Origin: Bacillota bacterium
GTDB lineage: Bacteria > Bacillota > UBA4882 > UBA8346
Assembly: GCA_023435225.1 (NCBI GenBank)
Contig: JAEYRX010000044.1
Span: 1 to 45,577 of the forward strand
Reading direction: 5' to 3'
Length of the DNA: 45,577 bases
Both the position numbers and the translations under genes were made by a program. Below are positions 25,708 to 35,358 of the stretch, piece after piece (the first letter of the stretch is position 1; each line of letters starts with the position of its first letter). A model generated the notes under the pieces. The model saw nothing but the letters and a program-made list of their open reading frames with translations, was not told the origin of the DNA and ran no database searches.

Positions 25708-26418
25708 TTAACGAAACATGTTACCACTAGTTCCCTTTGGCTTTAACCCATAAATATCAATCTGGTAATTCCGTTCTTCATAATAAACCGCTTCTACATC
25801 CTCATTTACAATCCAGCCGGCTTCCTTCGAATTCTTAATAAAATCTTTCCCATAATTACGGCCCGGGTCTGCTAGCCAAATTATACCATCCGAATTCAAC
25901 TGGTTTTCGAAAATCTTAGCCAACTGGTTATGTAAAGTTTTTTCATAAAGGATATCGGCGCCAATAATCAGATCAAATTTAATATTTGTCGGGAAATTTC
26001 TCCAGTCAGCCAACAAAAGTTCCGAAGGAACAATGTTATTTCTTAAACAGTTGATCCGGGTAAACCGTAATGCTTCTACTGTAAAATCGGATTGTACCAC
26101 CTTCGCTCCGGCCAACTTGGCGGCGATTCCCGCCAGACCAACCCCGGCGCCCAATTCTAGTAAGGTTTTCCCCTCAAATTCAGCTTTATTTCTCAACATA
26201 AAACTGGCCAGCCCGATAGAGGCCGGCCAAATTTCCGCCCAGAAAGGTATCTCATCCGGATCATTAGCCCGGTCCAATAAATCGTCAATATTAGCTACCT
26301 TTATCAACTCTAAATCCAAATCACCTAGGTTAACTGGGATCTTTTTTAACTGGTAGGAATTCTGTAATTTTTGCAACTCAGTCTCTAAATCAGAAATTTG
26401 ATAATTCCAATACTCCAT
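25708..26418 (-). CDS. Class I SAM-dependent methyltransferase (methyltransferase 16 / lysine-methyltransferase-like)
   Basis: 236 residues. SAM motif I is LLELGAGVGLAGIAAKLAGA (about 83-102), motif II VVQSDFTVEAL, and the post-II acidic patch FDLIIGADILYE (about 149-160), an arrangement typical of the METTL/PF10294 family that methylates protein lysines. The upstream DEIPFWAEIWPASIGLASFM is also characteristic. The substrate is unknown. A possible AGGAG lies rather far (about 17 bases) from the ATG. Confidence 0.82.
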   Translation of the reverse strand: MEYWNYQISDLETELQKLQNSYQLKKIPVNLGDLDLELIKVANIDDLLDRANDPDEIPFWAEIWPASIGLASFMLRNKAEFEGKTLLELGAGVGLAGIAAKLAGAKVVQSDFTVEALRFTRINCLRNNIVPSELLLADWRNFPTNIKFDLIIGADILYEKTLHNQLAKIFENQLNSDGIIWLADPGRNYGKDFIKNSKEAGWIVNEDVEAVYYEERNYQIDIYGLKPKGTSGNMFR

Positions 26419-26595
26419 CTTATCTATACTGTTTTCTCCTTATATCTATATACGATGATTATTTTTACGAATAAACTTTACCATCCCAAAAGCCTATAAA
26501 TCATAAGCAAGTTTTAAATGAGAATTTATAAAGTCATAATAGGAAATAACGGACCACTTTCAACACTATTGCCTAGCATCCATTTCAACCCTATT

Positions 26596-27669
26596 TTAAA
26601 CATTAAACCGGAAATTAACAATATCCCCGTCTCCCATGATATACTCTTTGCCCTCCAACTGGAAAAGCCCTTTTTCTTTGATTTTGACCATTGAACCTAG
26701 TTCCTGCATATTTTGGAACTTTACCACCTCAGCCCGGATGAAACCCCTTTCGATATCGGAATGAATCTTCCCGGCCGCCCGTTTGGCATTAGTTCCTTTC
26801 TCTATGGTCCAGGCTCTTACTTCATCTTCACCTACAGTAAAGAAAGAGATTAAATTCAATCGAAAGTAAGTAGCTCGTGCTAAACGGTCAATACCGCTTT
26901 CGGTAATCTCGAGATCATTTAAAAATTCGACTCGTTCTTCCGGTTCCAACATACCGATTTCCATTTCAGTTTTAGCACAAACGGTAACTACCGGTATCTC
27001 GTGTTCCTGACTATACTTTTCCAATTTCTCTTGTCCCGGATATTTGTTTGACCGCCATTGCTCCTCATCCAAATTGACTACGATTACCATTGGTTTTTGA
27101 GTCAAGAACCCATAACCACTGATTAACTCTGCTTGTTCCGGATTAAATTCCACCGACTCCAGCCGGCCTTCTCCTTCAAGCACCTCACGGCATTTTAGAA
27201 GCACTTCAAGTTCGGCTTCATTTTCTTTTTTCTTTTTACCTGATTCAATCCGCTCTATCCTTTTTTCAACTAACTCCAGATCGGCAAAGAGTAATTCCGT
27301 ATGCAGCAGTTCCAAATCCCGCCACGGATCAATATTATCAGCCGGATGCGGTACATTAGGATCCTCAAATGCCCTAACTACTTGTACTAATGCCTCTACA
27401 TTACGGACCGAAACTAAAAAAGTATGTCCACCTTGTCCTCCGGAGTTCGGAACCAACCCGGGAAGATCGATAAATTCGATCTGAGCATAAGTAGTTTTTT
27501 TAGGCTTATACATTCCTGATAGAAAATCAATTCGCCGGTCCGGAACTATTGCCATTCCTACGTTAGCAGCCATTTTAGCCCCAGCAGCCGTTCCTGAAGA
27601 AGCCTCCGTAAGTAAATTAAATAAGGTGGTTTTACCTGAGCCGGTTAAACCCACTAAACCGATTTTCAT
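26596..27669 (-). CDS. ychF: YchF/Obg-like ribosome-binding ATPase
   Basis: 357 residues (usual about 363). G1 is GLTGSGKTT (7-15), unlike the common GLPNVGKST of YchF; G3 is DLPGLV; the NKxD site is altered to NLDEE (about 199-203), as expected for a family that prefers ATP. The central coiled coil (about 115-165) and the C-terminal TGS domain (about 270-355, FFTVGEDEVRAWTIEKGTNAKRAAGKIHSDIERGFIRAEV) are complete. It binds the ribosome and is linked to stress and translation control. GGGAGG precedes the ATG. Confidence 0.92.
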   Translation of the reverse strand: MKIGLVGLTGSGKTTLFNLLTEASSGTAAGAKMAANVGMAIVPDRRIDFLSGMYKPKKTTYAQIEFIDLPGLVPNSGGQGGHTFLVSVRNVEALVQVVRAFEDPNVPHPADNIDPWRDLELLHTELLFADLELVEKRIERIESGKKKKENEAELEVLLKCREVLEGEGRLESVEFNPEQAELISGYGFLTQKPMVIVVNLDEEQWRSNKYPGQEKLEKYSQEHEIPVVTVCAKTEMEIGMLEPEERVEFLNDLEITESGIDRLARATYFRLNLISFFTVGEDEVRAWTIEKGTNAKRAAGKIHSDIERGFIRAEVVKFQNMQELGSMVKIKEKGLFQLEGKEYIMGDGDIVNFRFNV

Positions 27670-28096
27670 TAACTATTCCTCCCAATAACATATATCAAAT
27701 ATGTTTTTACCAGTTTTTGAACTCAGAATTCTTTATATCATATCATAAAAACACCTTTAACCACGAAGAGCACAAAGGCTACGAAGAAAAAGTCTCTAAA
27801 GGAATGAGTTAATCTTCGTGTTCTTCGTGACCTTCGTGGTGAAAAAAATGGGTTTATAATGTTTATTATAAAGCTTTTTTTATTCTAATTTCGCCGAATA
27901 GGTTAATTTAATTTCTTAAGCAAAATTTGCATTCTTTTAGTTGAAGTTACTTCTCCATCTAATTATTTTTTCCTGGTTGAATAAATAAATTTCTTGTAAT
28001 TGTAATATCATACGTTAATTTTTTAGCTGATCTTGTGTCCATCCGGGATTTTACCACATAGATTATTATGAATAATTATTTAGGAGGACGAAAAAT
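27670..28096. other. Intergenic region with a palindromic repeat
   Basis: No gene seen. An imperfect inverted repeat spans about 27760-27842: ACCACGAAGAGCACAAAGG and its partner ending CTTCGTGACCTTCGTGGT. This CACGAAG-type sequence is a dispersed intergenic repeat in many bacteria. The rest is AT-rich and leads to the 28097 gene. Confidence 0.55.
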
Positions 28097-28468
28097 ATGG
28101 GGCATCATCATCGCGAAGAACCGCGAAATGAAGCGCAGATATCCATTGAAAACCGGGGGACGGAGACGCATCCATTTTTTGAAAGCAAAGATTTGACTTA
28201 TTTATCATTAATCTTACCATTATTAAGTGACCAAGGTAAACATTTCATCTCATTTTTTCTTAAATTCGGCAATCCAAATCAAGTTGCCAACGTTGATCCG
28301 GTTAGTATCTTAAAACAACTCTCACCAAAGCTGGAGAACAGTCCATTATTGGAATTCTTGCCGGCAATCCTTAACTTAATGTCCAATCAGGAAAATAAGT
28401 CAAAATTAAACCCGGCAACCATCTCAAGTATCTTAACAAACCTAAATCCGGCAAAAGAAAACGAGTAA
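28097..28468 (+). CDS. Hypothetical 123-aa protein
   Basis: ATG with AGGAGG nine bases upstream. The N-terminus is hydrophilic and His-rich (MGHHHREEPRNE). Residues about 48-115 are helical with repeated leucines (LSLILPLLSDQGKHFISFFL, SILKQLSPKLENSPLLEFLP). It has no signal peptide or known motif. It is a monocistron with its own terminator, so it is probably real, but no function is proposed. Confidence 0.65.
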   Translation: MGHHHREEPRNEAQISIENRGTETHPFFESKDLTYLSLILPLLSDQGKHFISFFLKFGNPNQVANVDPVSILKQLSPKLENSPLLEFLPAILNLMSNQENKSKLNPATISSILTNLNPAKENE

Positions 28469-28473
28469 ACAAA

Positions 28474-28495
28474 AAAGTGGGGGCCTCCCCACTTT
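28474..28495 (+). terminator. Rho-independent terminator
   Basis: Stem AAAGTGGGG (28474-28482) with CCCCACTTT (28487-28495), loop of four, close after the 28097 gene. The short T run weakens it. Confidence 0.75.
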
Positions 28496-28625
28496 AAATA
28501 TATGTCGCAATAATAATCAATTACGGCATATCTTCCTTGATCCATAAGATGAAATACTTTTCAATTAGCCATTCACAACCGAATTTCAGGGATATGAAGG
28601 TCTTATTTCAATTTTTCATCTTATA

Positions 28626-29189
28626 TTACTGCTCCATTTGTTTAGCTAAAAATCCGGCCGCAGTTTCAGCAATTTTAACTTCCATATCACCCATAGTAAC
28701 TCCCGGCTCTTTGGTAGATAGAATAACTGCCCCAATAGGATCACCCTCCGAAATAATCGGTGCGATCACTTGGGCTGTAAACTTACACTTACCTTCGTCT
28801 TCTTTTACGGGACAAGCATCACAATACTTATGCTCCCCTGGCTTTGGCATTAAGACGACTTTGCGCTCTTCAATCGCTTTTTCAACTGCCTTGGAGATGG
28901 GTTTATCAAGAAATTCTTTTTTTGGCGCTCCTGATACTGCTATTACCATATCGCGATCAGCTATACAAGCTATATGTCCGGTGGACTCGTAAAGAGAATC
29001 GGCGTATTCTTTGGCAAAATCACCCAATTCGCCGATCGGAGAATATTTTTTAAGTATAACTTCTCCCTCTCGGTCAACAAAAATCTCTAACGGGTCGCCC
29101 TCTCGTATCCGCAGTGTTCTGCGGATCTCTTTGGGGATAACCACCCGGCCAAGGTCATCGATCCGCCGTACTATTCCGGTCGCTTTCAT
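28626..29189 (-). CDS. spoVT: Stage V sporulation protein T (SpoVT), AbrB-family regulator
   Basis: 187 residues. An N-terminal SpoVT/AbrB swapped-hairpin DNA-binding domain (1-50: MKATGIVRRIDDLGRVVIPK, then EIRRTLRIREGDPLEIFVD) is followed by a GAF-like C-terminal domain (about 55-180) with CDACPVKEDEGKC, a possible small-molecule or metal site. In Bacillus it tunes sigma-G-dependent gene expression in the forespore, so its presence signals an endospore former. AAGGAGGG lies upstream of the ATG. It follows mfd at a distance; the foldase gene often found between them is absent. Confidence 0.93.
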   Translation of the reverse strand: MKATGIVRRIDDLGRVVIPKEIRRTLRIREGDPLEIFVDREGEVILKKYSPIGELGDFAKEYADSLYESTGHIACIADRDMVIAVSGAPKKEFLDKPISKAVEKAIEERKVVLMPKPGEHKYCDACPVKEDEGKCKFTAQVIAPIISEGDPIGAVILSTKEPGVTMGDMEVKIAETAAGFLAKQMEQ

Positions 29190-29710
29190 CCCCCATTCCC
29201 TCCTTTTTCATAAACTTTTTTCATCTTCTACTATAACGAAAACTCTTTTATCAATAGGGTTAATAACCATTATTCCTCAAAAACAGTACTTATATTGATA
29301 ATGATTTTCGTTATGGTATTGCATAGAATTAGCTAAAATAAGATTTAACCTAATTTAACTAAATCATATTTGGTGTAAGAGGACTTGCCACCCGTGGCTC
29401 AATGCAAATCCGGCAAAAACCCACTTCTACCTTCACTGATAGTATATAGCCTAATCAATTTTTTTATTCATTTTTCCACTTTAAAGTAGTTTTACCGAAC
29501 CCTATAAGGAGCAGTCCATTTACGATTTACTGATTTTGTCCATACCTCAATCCGACTTGTCGAATCGATGGTTATTATCACCGTTAAACAATAATTTCAT
29601 ACCATTTTATATTATCCTATGAGAGTTATATAATTACATTTTTGGAGCCTTCAACTAATAAGGTATTGACCAGATAACAGCCAAAATAATAAAAAATGAA
29701 AATCCTGCAT
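29190..29710. other. 521-bp gene-free gap between mfd and spoVT
   Basis: It contains an imperfect inverted repeat: AACGAAAACTCTTTTATCAATA (first 20: 29235-29254) against TATTGATAATGATTTTCGTT (29293-29312). A more GC-rich patch follows at about 29375-29430, with GCCACCCGTGGC. On the minus strand a 33-codon open stretch near 29515-29615 has no start codon. No known riboswitch or RNA class was recognised. Confidence 0.4.
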
Positions 29711-32700
29711 TTACTCGAGAGTGACTTTTTTCTCTTTGTTCCCTAAAATTTCTAATGAATAGAGAACCATTTTTAACAATTCCGGTTCCGGTAAATTAGT
29801 TTTCCACCGAAATACCGGCGGTCGGCCTACCTGATAGCGAAAATGACTCCGGTATTGTTGTAAAATCAGTAGTATTTTTTCATAATCAGCTGTCAAACCT
29901 TGGTGAAACTTACCTATTATCTCTGTTCTTTCCTTGGTGATAGAGGCGAAGCCAATCTCTTTTGATCGGGCTTTTATCCTGGCAATATTAATTAAATTCA
30001 GTACCGCTTGTGGTGGATCACCGAACCGATCAAGGATCTCATCGTTAACAAGCTCTACAGTTTCAAGGGAGTTGGCATTAGCAATCTTTTTATAAATCTC
30101 CACTTTTTGTTTACTATCAGCGACATATTGAGGAGGAATATAAGCATCAACCGGAATTTCAATTACCGGTTCCGGTAGTTCCGGAGTAATTTCTCCTTTT
30201 TTCTCCCGGATAGCTTCATCCAATAACCGGCAATATAGCTCAAACCCTACCGCAGCTATTTGTCCATGTTGTTCCGGACCTAACAGATTGCCAGCCCCCC
30301 GAATTTCCAGATCCCGCATGGCAATTTTAAACCCGGAACCCAACTCGGTAAACTCCCTAATTGCCGCTAGCCTTTTTTCAGCAGTTTCCGTCAAAACCTT
30401 ATCCTTACGATAGCAGAAATAGGCGTGGGCAATCCGGTTACTCCGACCGACCCGCCCCCGAAGCTGGTATAACTGAGCCAGTCCAAACCGTTCAGCGTCA
30501 TATACAATTAAAGTATTAACATTAGTAATATCTAAACCGGTTTCAATGATAGTTGTACAAACTAAAATATCCGCTTGATTATCATAGAAATCAAGCATTA
30601 CCCGTTCAAGTTGATCTTCGTCCATTTGTCCATGGGCTATGTCTATCCTGGCTTTTGGGACTAAAGTCTGCAAATAGGAAGCCATTTTCTCTATAGTTTC
30701 AACCCGGTTATAGACAAAATAAATCTGACCTTGCCGGTCCAGCTCCCGTTGAATAGCTTCTCTGATAATCTCTTCGTTATATTCCAATACATGGGTGCGA
30801 ATAGGGTATCTTCCTTGAGGAGCGGTCTCGATTAAACTTATATCTCGAATCCCAGCCAACGACATATGCAAAGTCCTTGGTATGGGAGTAGCCGTTAATG
30901 TTAATACATCCACATTTTTCCGCAATTCTTTTAATCTTTCCTTATGGGCCACCCCAAAACGTTGTTCTTCATCAATGATTAATAAACCCAAATCTTTAAA
31001 ATGAACATCAGCGGAGATCAAACGATGGGTTCCGATAACCAGATCCACTTCTCCGGTTAGCAACCCTTCCACCACAGCGGCTTGTTCTTTAGCAGTCTGG
31101 AAGCGGCTTAGAACTTTTATATTTACCGGAAAACCGGCAAATCTTTCCCGGAACGTTAAGAAATGTTGTTGGGCCAAAATTGTAGTCGGTACTAATACTC
31201 CAACTTGTTTCCCATCCATAATTGCTTTAAAGGCAGCCCGCATTGCCACTTCCGTTTTACCATAACCGACATCGCCACAGAGTAAACGATCCATAGGTTT
31301 AGCGCGTTCCATATCGGTTTTGATCTCATTTACTGCCCGTAGTTGGTCCGGAGTCTCTTCATAAAAAAACGCTTCTTCAAACTCATGCTGCCAAATAGTA
31401 TCTCCTGCGTAAGAGTATCCGGGCGCTACTTCCCGTTGGGCATATAACTCCAATAGAGCATCAGCCATATCTCGAAGGGATTCTTTAACTCGGATTTTAG
31501 CCTTTTGCCAATCCGAACCGCCCAATTTACTTACTTTTGGAGGCGCTTCCTCCATTCCGATAAACTTTTGAATCAAATTTACTTGATCCGTCGGAACAAA
31601 TAAACGATCTTCTCCGGCGTACTCTATCCGGAGATAATCACGGTGTCCACCCGCTATTTCCAGGGTTTCAATACCCATGTAACGGCCGATCCCATGATTA
31701 ATGTGTACCACATAATCCCCGACTTTTAAATCGGTAAATGAACTAATCTTACTTCCTTCCTGCTGAAACCGGGCTTGATATTTCTTCTTTTGGCGTCCGT
31801 AAATTTCCGTTTCAGTGAGAATAATAATCTTTCCCGGCGCCCATTCGACTCCGGATTCCAAATCCATAACTTCAATTCGTATTGTCCCCGGAGTTATCGA
31901 TTGCGATTTATTCTCTTCAACTAAAATGGATGAAATGCCTTTTTCTCTTAATACTTCCTTTAAACGCCTGGCTTTATCTTTAATGGAAACAGCTAAAATA
32001 ACCGTCCGCCGATCTTTTAACCATAGATTTAGCTCATCACTTAAAATTTCAATCTTACCGTGAAAAGTAGGAGGTGTTTTAAAAGGGAGAGTCAAAGTAT
32101 GGAAAGGCGATAACCCTTTGGGAGTTTTAGCCAATAAAGAAAGGGACCAGGGTTTTTTAGCCCAGATTTTAGTTTCCAGATCATTTAAATCGACCAGCAT
32201 ATCTTGCTCTTTTGGAAGTATAACCCCTTTCTCTAGAAATCCCCCAAAAATTCCAGCGGTCTCTTCCATCAAAGAGTGATACGAATCTCTGCCACGGACC
32301 GGTTCATCCAAAATTATTTTGGCATCAGGAAGGTATTCAAGCAGGGTAACCAAGTTAAGTTCAATCCAAGGTAAAAATTGATCGGAACCGGGAACCTGAT
32401 GGCCGGCTTCCAGCCGCTCCAGAGATTCTCCAATTCTATTTTGTAAGGCCTCGGCTTCATTAATTCTACCGATATCTTCTAATTTGGAGACCTGTACTTG
32501 AAGGTCTTTACGGATTTGGCTTTGTGTTTTAGTAAAGTCTTCTTGGTGCCAGAGCCCTTCTCGGGCTGGAATAATAAAAACTTCCTTCAAGGTATCTATG
32601 GATATTTGATCTTCGACCTTAAAGCTACGGATTGAATCGATTTCATCACCGAAAAATTCAATCCGGACCGGTTCATTCCGATTTAACGGGAATATATCAA

Positions 32701-33229
32701 TTAAATCTCCCCGATTGCTAAATTGACCGATTGATTGAACTTGTTCAACCCGTTCATAACCCATCCTAACTAGTTTTGAAGTTAAGGTTGTTAACTGAAA
32801 CTCGGCCCCCAATTTGAGCGAAAGAGTAAATTCACTAAATTTAGATGGTGGAATAAGCTTCCTTTGCATTGCTTCCCAGGAAGTAACTACAACCAAATCT
32901 TTGGAATGAATAATTTTCCCTAATGACTCAACTCTTTGAGCGGTTACTTCCGGTTCATATGCCTCTTCATGAGGTAACAGCTCGTTGCCGGGAAAGTAAA
33001 CAACCGACTCTGCTCCCAGGAAACCTTCCAGATCAAGAGCTATACGATAAGCTTGACTATTACTATAACTAATAAGTAAATATTTACCTTGATTAAAAAA
33101 GCCGGCTAAAGTAAGTGACTTTTGACTTCCACTTATCCCGGTTAATAAATCTTGATCTCCACGTTGGAAATGTGCTTTTACTTCTTTAAACTCCGGTTGA
33201 GTTGATAAATATTGAAGTAAATCTTTCAT
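29711..33229 (-). CDS. mfd: Transcription-repair coupling factor Mfd
   Basis: 1,172 residues, full length. N-terminal UvrB-like module; RNA-polymerase-interaction domain (about 490-560; DLKVGDYVVHINHGIGRYMGIE is typical); RecG-like translocase with Walker A CGDVGYGKTE (about 647-656) and DEEQ (IIDEEQRFG) Walker B, motifs VLTLTATPIPRTLHMSL and QLRGRVGRSNRIAHAY; and a C-terminal TRCF domain. It removes stalled RNA polymerase at DNA lesions and recruits UvrA. AGGAGG precedes the ATG. In this window it belongs to the pth-mfd-spoVT neighbourhood common to Firmicutes. Confidence 0.97.
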   Translation of the reverse strand: MKDLLQYLSTQPEFKEVKAHFQRGDQDLLTGISGSQKSLTLAGFFNQGKYLLISYSNSQAYRIALDLEGFLGAESVVYFPGNELLPHEEAYEPEVTAQRVESLGKIIHSKDLVVVTSWEAMQRKLIPPSKFSEFTLSLKLGAEFQLTTLTSKLVRMGYERVEQVQSIGQFSNRGDLIDIFPLNRNEPVRIEFFGDEIDSIRSFKVEDQISIDTLKEVFIIPAREGLWHQEDFTKTQSQIRKDLQVQVSKLEDIGRINEAEALQNRIGESLERLEAGHQVPGSDQFLPWIELNLVTLLEYLPDAKIILDEPVRGRDSYHSLMEETAGIFGGFLEKGVILPKEQDMLVDLNDLETKIWAKKPWSLSLLAKTPKGLSPFHTLTLPFKTPPTFHGKIEILSDELNLWLKDRRTVILAVSIKDKARRLKEVLREKGISSILVEENKSQSITPGTIRIEVMDLESGVEWAPGKIIILTETEIYGRQKKKYQARFQQEGSKISSFTDLKVGDYVVHINHGIGRYMGIETLEIAGGHRDYLRIEYAGEDRLFVPTDQVNLIQKFIGMEEAPPKVSKLGGSDWQKAKIRVKESLRDMADALLELYAQREVAPGYSYAGDTIWQHEFEEAFFYEETPDQLRAVNEIKTDMERAKPMDRLLCGDVGYGKTEVAMRAAFKAIMDGKQVGVLVPTTILAQQHFLTFRERFAGFPVNIKVLSRFQTAKEQAAVVEGLLTGEVDLVIGTHRLISADVHFKDLGLLIIDEEQRFGVAHKERLKELRKNVDVLTLTATPIPRTLHMSLAGIRDISLIETAPQGRYPIRTHVLEYNEEIIREAIQRELDRQGQIYFVYNRVETIEKMASYLQTLVPKARIDIAHGQMDEDQLERVMLDFYDNQADILVCTTIIETGLDITNVNTLIVYDAERFGLAQLYQLRGRVGRSNRIAHAYFCYRKDKVLTETAEKRLAAIREFTELGSGFKIAMRDLEIRGAGNLLGPEQHGQIAAVGFELYCRLLDEAIREKKGEITPELPEPVIEIPVDAYIPPQYVADSKQKVEIYKKIANANSLETVELVNDEILDRFGDPPQAVLNLINIARIKARSKEIGFASITKERTEIIGKFHQGLTADYEKILLILQQYRSHFRYQVGRPPVFRWKTNLPEPELLKMVLYSLEILGNKEKKVTLE

Positions 33230-33367
33230 TAGTCCTCCTGGTGCAAGGCAGATTAAGAAACTATGCTATCTGATAATGCAGAGCTCCCGTCGTATTAAAT
33301 CCTCCTAAATGCAGGATGGGTGATCATGCAATTTAGAATGTGTCTTCCTGATTTGCCAACGGGTAAG

Positions 33368-33391
33368 AGGGCCCATTAATAAATGAGCCCT
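33368..33391 (-). terminator. Possible terminator after the PrsW-like gene
   Basis: AGGGC-C-CAT / ATG-A-GCCCT hairpin, 33 bp past the stop codon on the minus strand. No T run follows it, so it may only be a stem-loop. Confidence 0.35.
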
Positions 33392-33423
33392 GAAGTATCT
33401 TTATATTCTATTCAAAAATGATA

Positions 33424-33825
33424 CTAATTTGACCTTCCATTGTAATGATTTTGAAGGCCCATAATTGCATTATTCCAAATTAAATGACTGGTAAGAGCCG
33501 CTATAAAAGAAAACCAAATTGATAATTTTAGCAAATAAAATACTCCAAAAAATGTATGAGTCAGAATACCGGCTGCCAGTAAGAGAAAACCCATTTTCTT
33601 TTTGGAATGGAACATTTCATAAAGCCCTTCACCACAACCAAAAATAAAATATAGGATTGTTGGATGAAGATTGAATATAAAGGCTATCCCAAATTTAAAT
33701 AATTCTTCCCCTACAGGAATTAAGATGCCAATTCTGACTCTTTCATATATGCCGATTGAACGTAATTTTCTATCCCAAAGTAAAGCTAACCAAAGCGCTA
33801 AGCATCCGGCTAAAATCATCTTCAT
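33424..33825 (-). CDS. Minimal PrsW-like (glutamic intramembrane protease type) membrane protein
   Basis: 133 residues with four to five transmembrane segments. All four PrsW/CPBP-type elements appear in order: EExxK (GEELFKFG, about 40-47), GxGE (FGCGEGLYE, about 62-70), HxxxG (LTHTFFG, about 88-94) and HxxxN (SHLIWN, about 113-118). PrsW cleaves the anti-sigma factor RsiW in Bacillus and is about 218 residues, so this is a core-only version. No anti-sigma gene is nearby. It lies 51 bp downstream of pth. Alternative: a catalytically inert relative. Confidence 0.6.
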   Translation of the reverse strand: MKMILAGCLALWLALLWDRKLRSIGIYERVRIGILIPVGEELFKFGIAFIFNLHPTILYFIFGCGEGLYEMFHSKKKMGFLLLAAGILTHTFFGVFYLLKLSIWFSFIAALTSHLIWNNAIMGLQNHYNGRSN

Positions 33826-33876
33826 TAAAATAGGTTTGCCTTATTTTAATGGTTTTATGCCATCCTTGCGGCGGAT

Positions 33877-34434
33877 TCAATTATAATTATTCATAACATA
33901 TTCAGGACCATCGGTTACAAAACGATTAGCTGCTTCTGCCGCCCGGGCAATTGTCTTCATAAATAACTTCTTTTCTTCGCCCTTAAATGAGGTTAAAACA
34001 AAATCTTCAACTCTTTCATCACTTTGAGGACGGCCGATTCCGATTCGTAACCTTGGAATATTACTATTACCAGTTTCTTTTATAATTGAGGTTAACCCTT
34101 TATGCCCCCCGGTACTACCTGACAATCTAAACCTAAGCTTCCCCAAAGGAAGGTCAAGGTCATCATAGATAATCAATGTATTATTATGGGGGATTTTAAA
34201 ATAGGAAATAATGGCGGCCACAGCTAACCCACTTAAGTTCATAAAAGTTTGCGGTTTTATCAAAAATACATCTTCGCCGGCAACCTTAATTTTTCCGTAT
34301 ATACTTTGAAAACCTTTTTTATCAAGTCTAACTTTACAGTGTTCAGCCAAGTTATCAACTGTCAAAAACCCGGCATTGTGCCGGGTTTCTTGGTATTGAA
34401 GGCCGGGATTACCTAATCCAACTATACAAAACAA
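33877..34434 (-). CDS. pth: Peptidyl-tRNA hydrolase
   Basis: 185 residues. It recycles peptidyl-tRNA released from stalled ribosomes. The substrate loop GLGNPGLQYQETRHNAGF contains catalytic His19, and the second signature IYDDLDLPLGKLRFRLSGSTGGHKGL is intact. The start is TTG at 34432-34434 with AGGGGGTG six bases upstream. That ribosome site lies inside a small CACCC/GGGTG hairpin (about 34441-34455), which may limit initiation. It follows rplY by 68 bp. Confidence 0.96.
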   Translation of the reverse strand: MFCIVGLGNPGLQYQETRHNAGFLTVDNLAEHCKVRLDKKGFQSIYGKIKVAGEDVFLIKPQTFMNLSGLAVAAIISYFKIPHNNTLIIYDDLDLPLGKLRFRLSGSTGGHKGLTSIIKETGNSNIPRLRIGIGRPQSDERVEDFVLTSFKGEEKKLFMKTIARAAEAANRFVTDGPEYVMNNYN

Positions 34435-34502
34435 GATCTACACCCCCTGTGGGTGTGCTATCACATCTCGAAGTAATCGTAATCATATAATTGTTGTAGA
34501 AA

Positions 34503-35120
34503 TTAAGCTTCTTTTGCTTCCGTTGCAGTTTCGGCTGCTTCGGTTTCAGCTGCCGCTTCGGCTGCTAAAGTTGGGGATGCTGCTAAAACTACGGTCTCAT
34601 CCGGAGAATTTACAGCTGTAACTCCCTCTGGAAGAGCTATATCCTTTACATGAAGTCCGGAACCAATTGTTAAATTACTAACATCAAGGTGAATTCGGTT
34701 TGGTATACTGGCAGGCAAACAACTGACTTCCAGTTCATGAAGAACTAGTTCCAAAATCCCACCGTCTTTGGTTTTTTTCTCTTCAAGGTGTACGGGAACT
34801 TTAACCGTAACCAAATGATCCATAGCAACCCGTAAAAAATCCATATGAATTACATTACCTTTTACGGGATGACGCTGAAATTCTTTAATTAATACATGGT
34901 CTTGCTCTTCTTTTTTTCCTTTTTTAACCTTTAAATTAATTAACTTAGTACTTCCGCCTTTAAGAAAGAGCATGTGAACCTCATGTCCATTGAGGGTTAA
35001 ATGCTGGGTCTCTTTCCCTTCACCATACATTACTGCCGGTACTTCTCCTTTTTGCCGGAGCTTAATCACCTTTTGTTTCCCTAAATCTTCCCGGATAGTA
35101 GCTGCTAAAGAAAATTCCAT
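34503..35120 (-). CDS. rplY: 50S ribosomal protein L25, general-stress CTC type
   Basis: 205 residues from ATG 35118-35120 (AGGAGG ten bases upstream); a longer frame to 35153 adds 11 unlikely residues. The N-terminal L25 beta-barrel binds 5S rRNA (about 1-92), and the C-terminal TL5/CTC domain (about 95-185) ends in an Ala/Glu-rich tail. Two-domain length is usual in Firmicutes. It lies upstream of pth, as in Bacillus (ctc-pth). Confidence 0.93.
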   Translation of the reverse strand: MEFSLAATIREDLGKQKVIKLRQKGEVPAVMYGEGKETQHLTLNGHEVHMLFLKGGSTKLINLKVKKGKKEEQDHVLIKEFQRHPVKGNVIHMDFLRVAMDHLVTVKVPVHLEEKKTKDGGILELVLHELEVSCLPASIPNRIHLDVSNLTIGSGLHVKDIALPEGVTAVNSPDETVVLAASPTLAAEAAAETEAAETATEAKEA

Positions 35121-35263
35121 TGTTTCTGTTCCTCCTAATGCAATTATATTCAAAAATCATACCCGGATCACCGGGACATTAATTTATTAAAAAGATAGAT
35201 CGCACACAATTATAACATTCTCAACCAATATTGTAAACTGCTTGTCTTTAAAGATTATTCCAC

Positions 35264-35287
35264 CACAGAGACACAAAGGACACAGCG
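35264..35287. repeat. Dispersed intergenic repeat (CCACAGAGACACAAAGG family)
   Basis: CCACAGAGACACAAAGGACA near 35266 is the inverted near-copy of the repeat at 9319-9342. A short direct repeat (AATTGTCAATT-type) follows at about 35336-35360, just before the glmU stop. Confidence 0.5.
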
Positions 35288-35358
35288 CAAAAAGTATTTT
35301 CAACTCTCGATCTTTCAGTGCTTAAGAATCTTTTTAATTGTCAATTCTCAATTGTCAA

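Noticed and set aside
29375..29430. Riboswitch or 6S RNA in the mfd-spoVT gap
   Set aside because: No conserved core of any class I can recall was recognised; only a short GCCAC/GTGGC stem.
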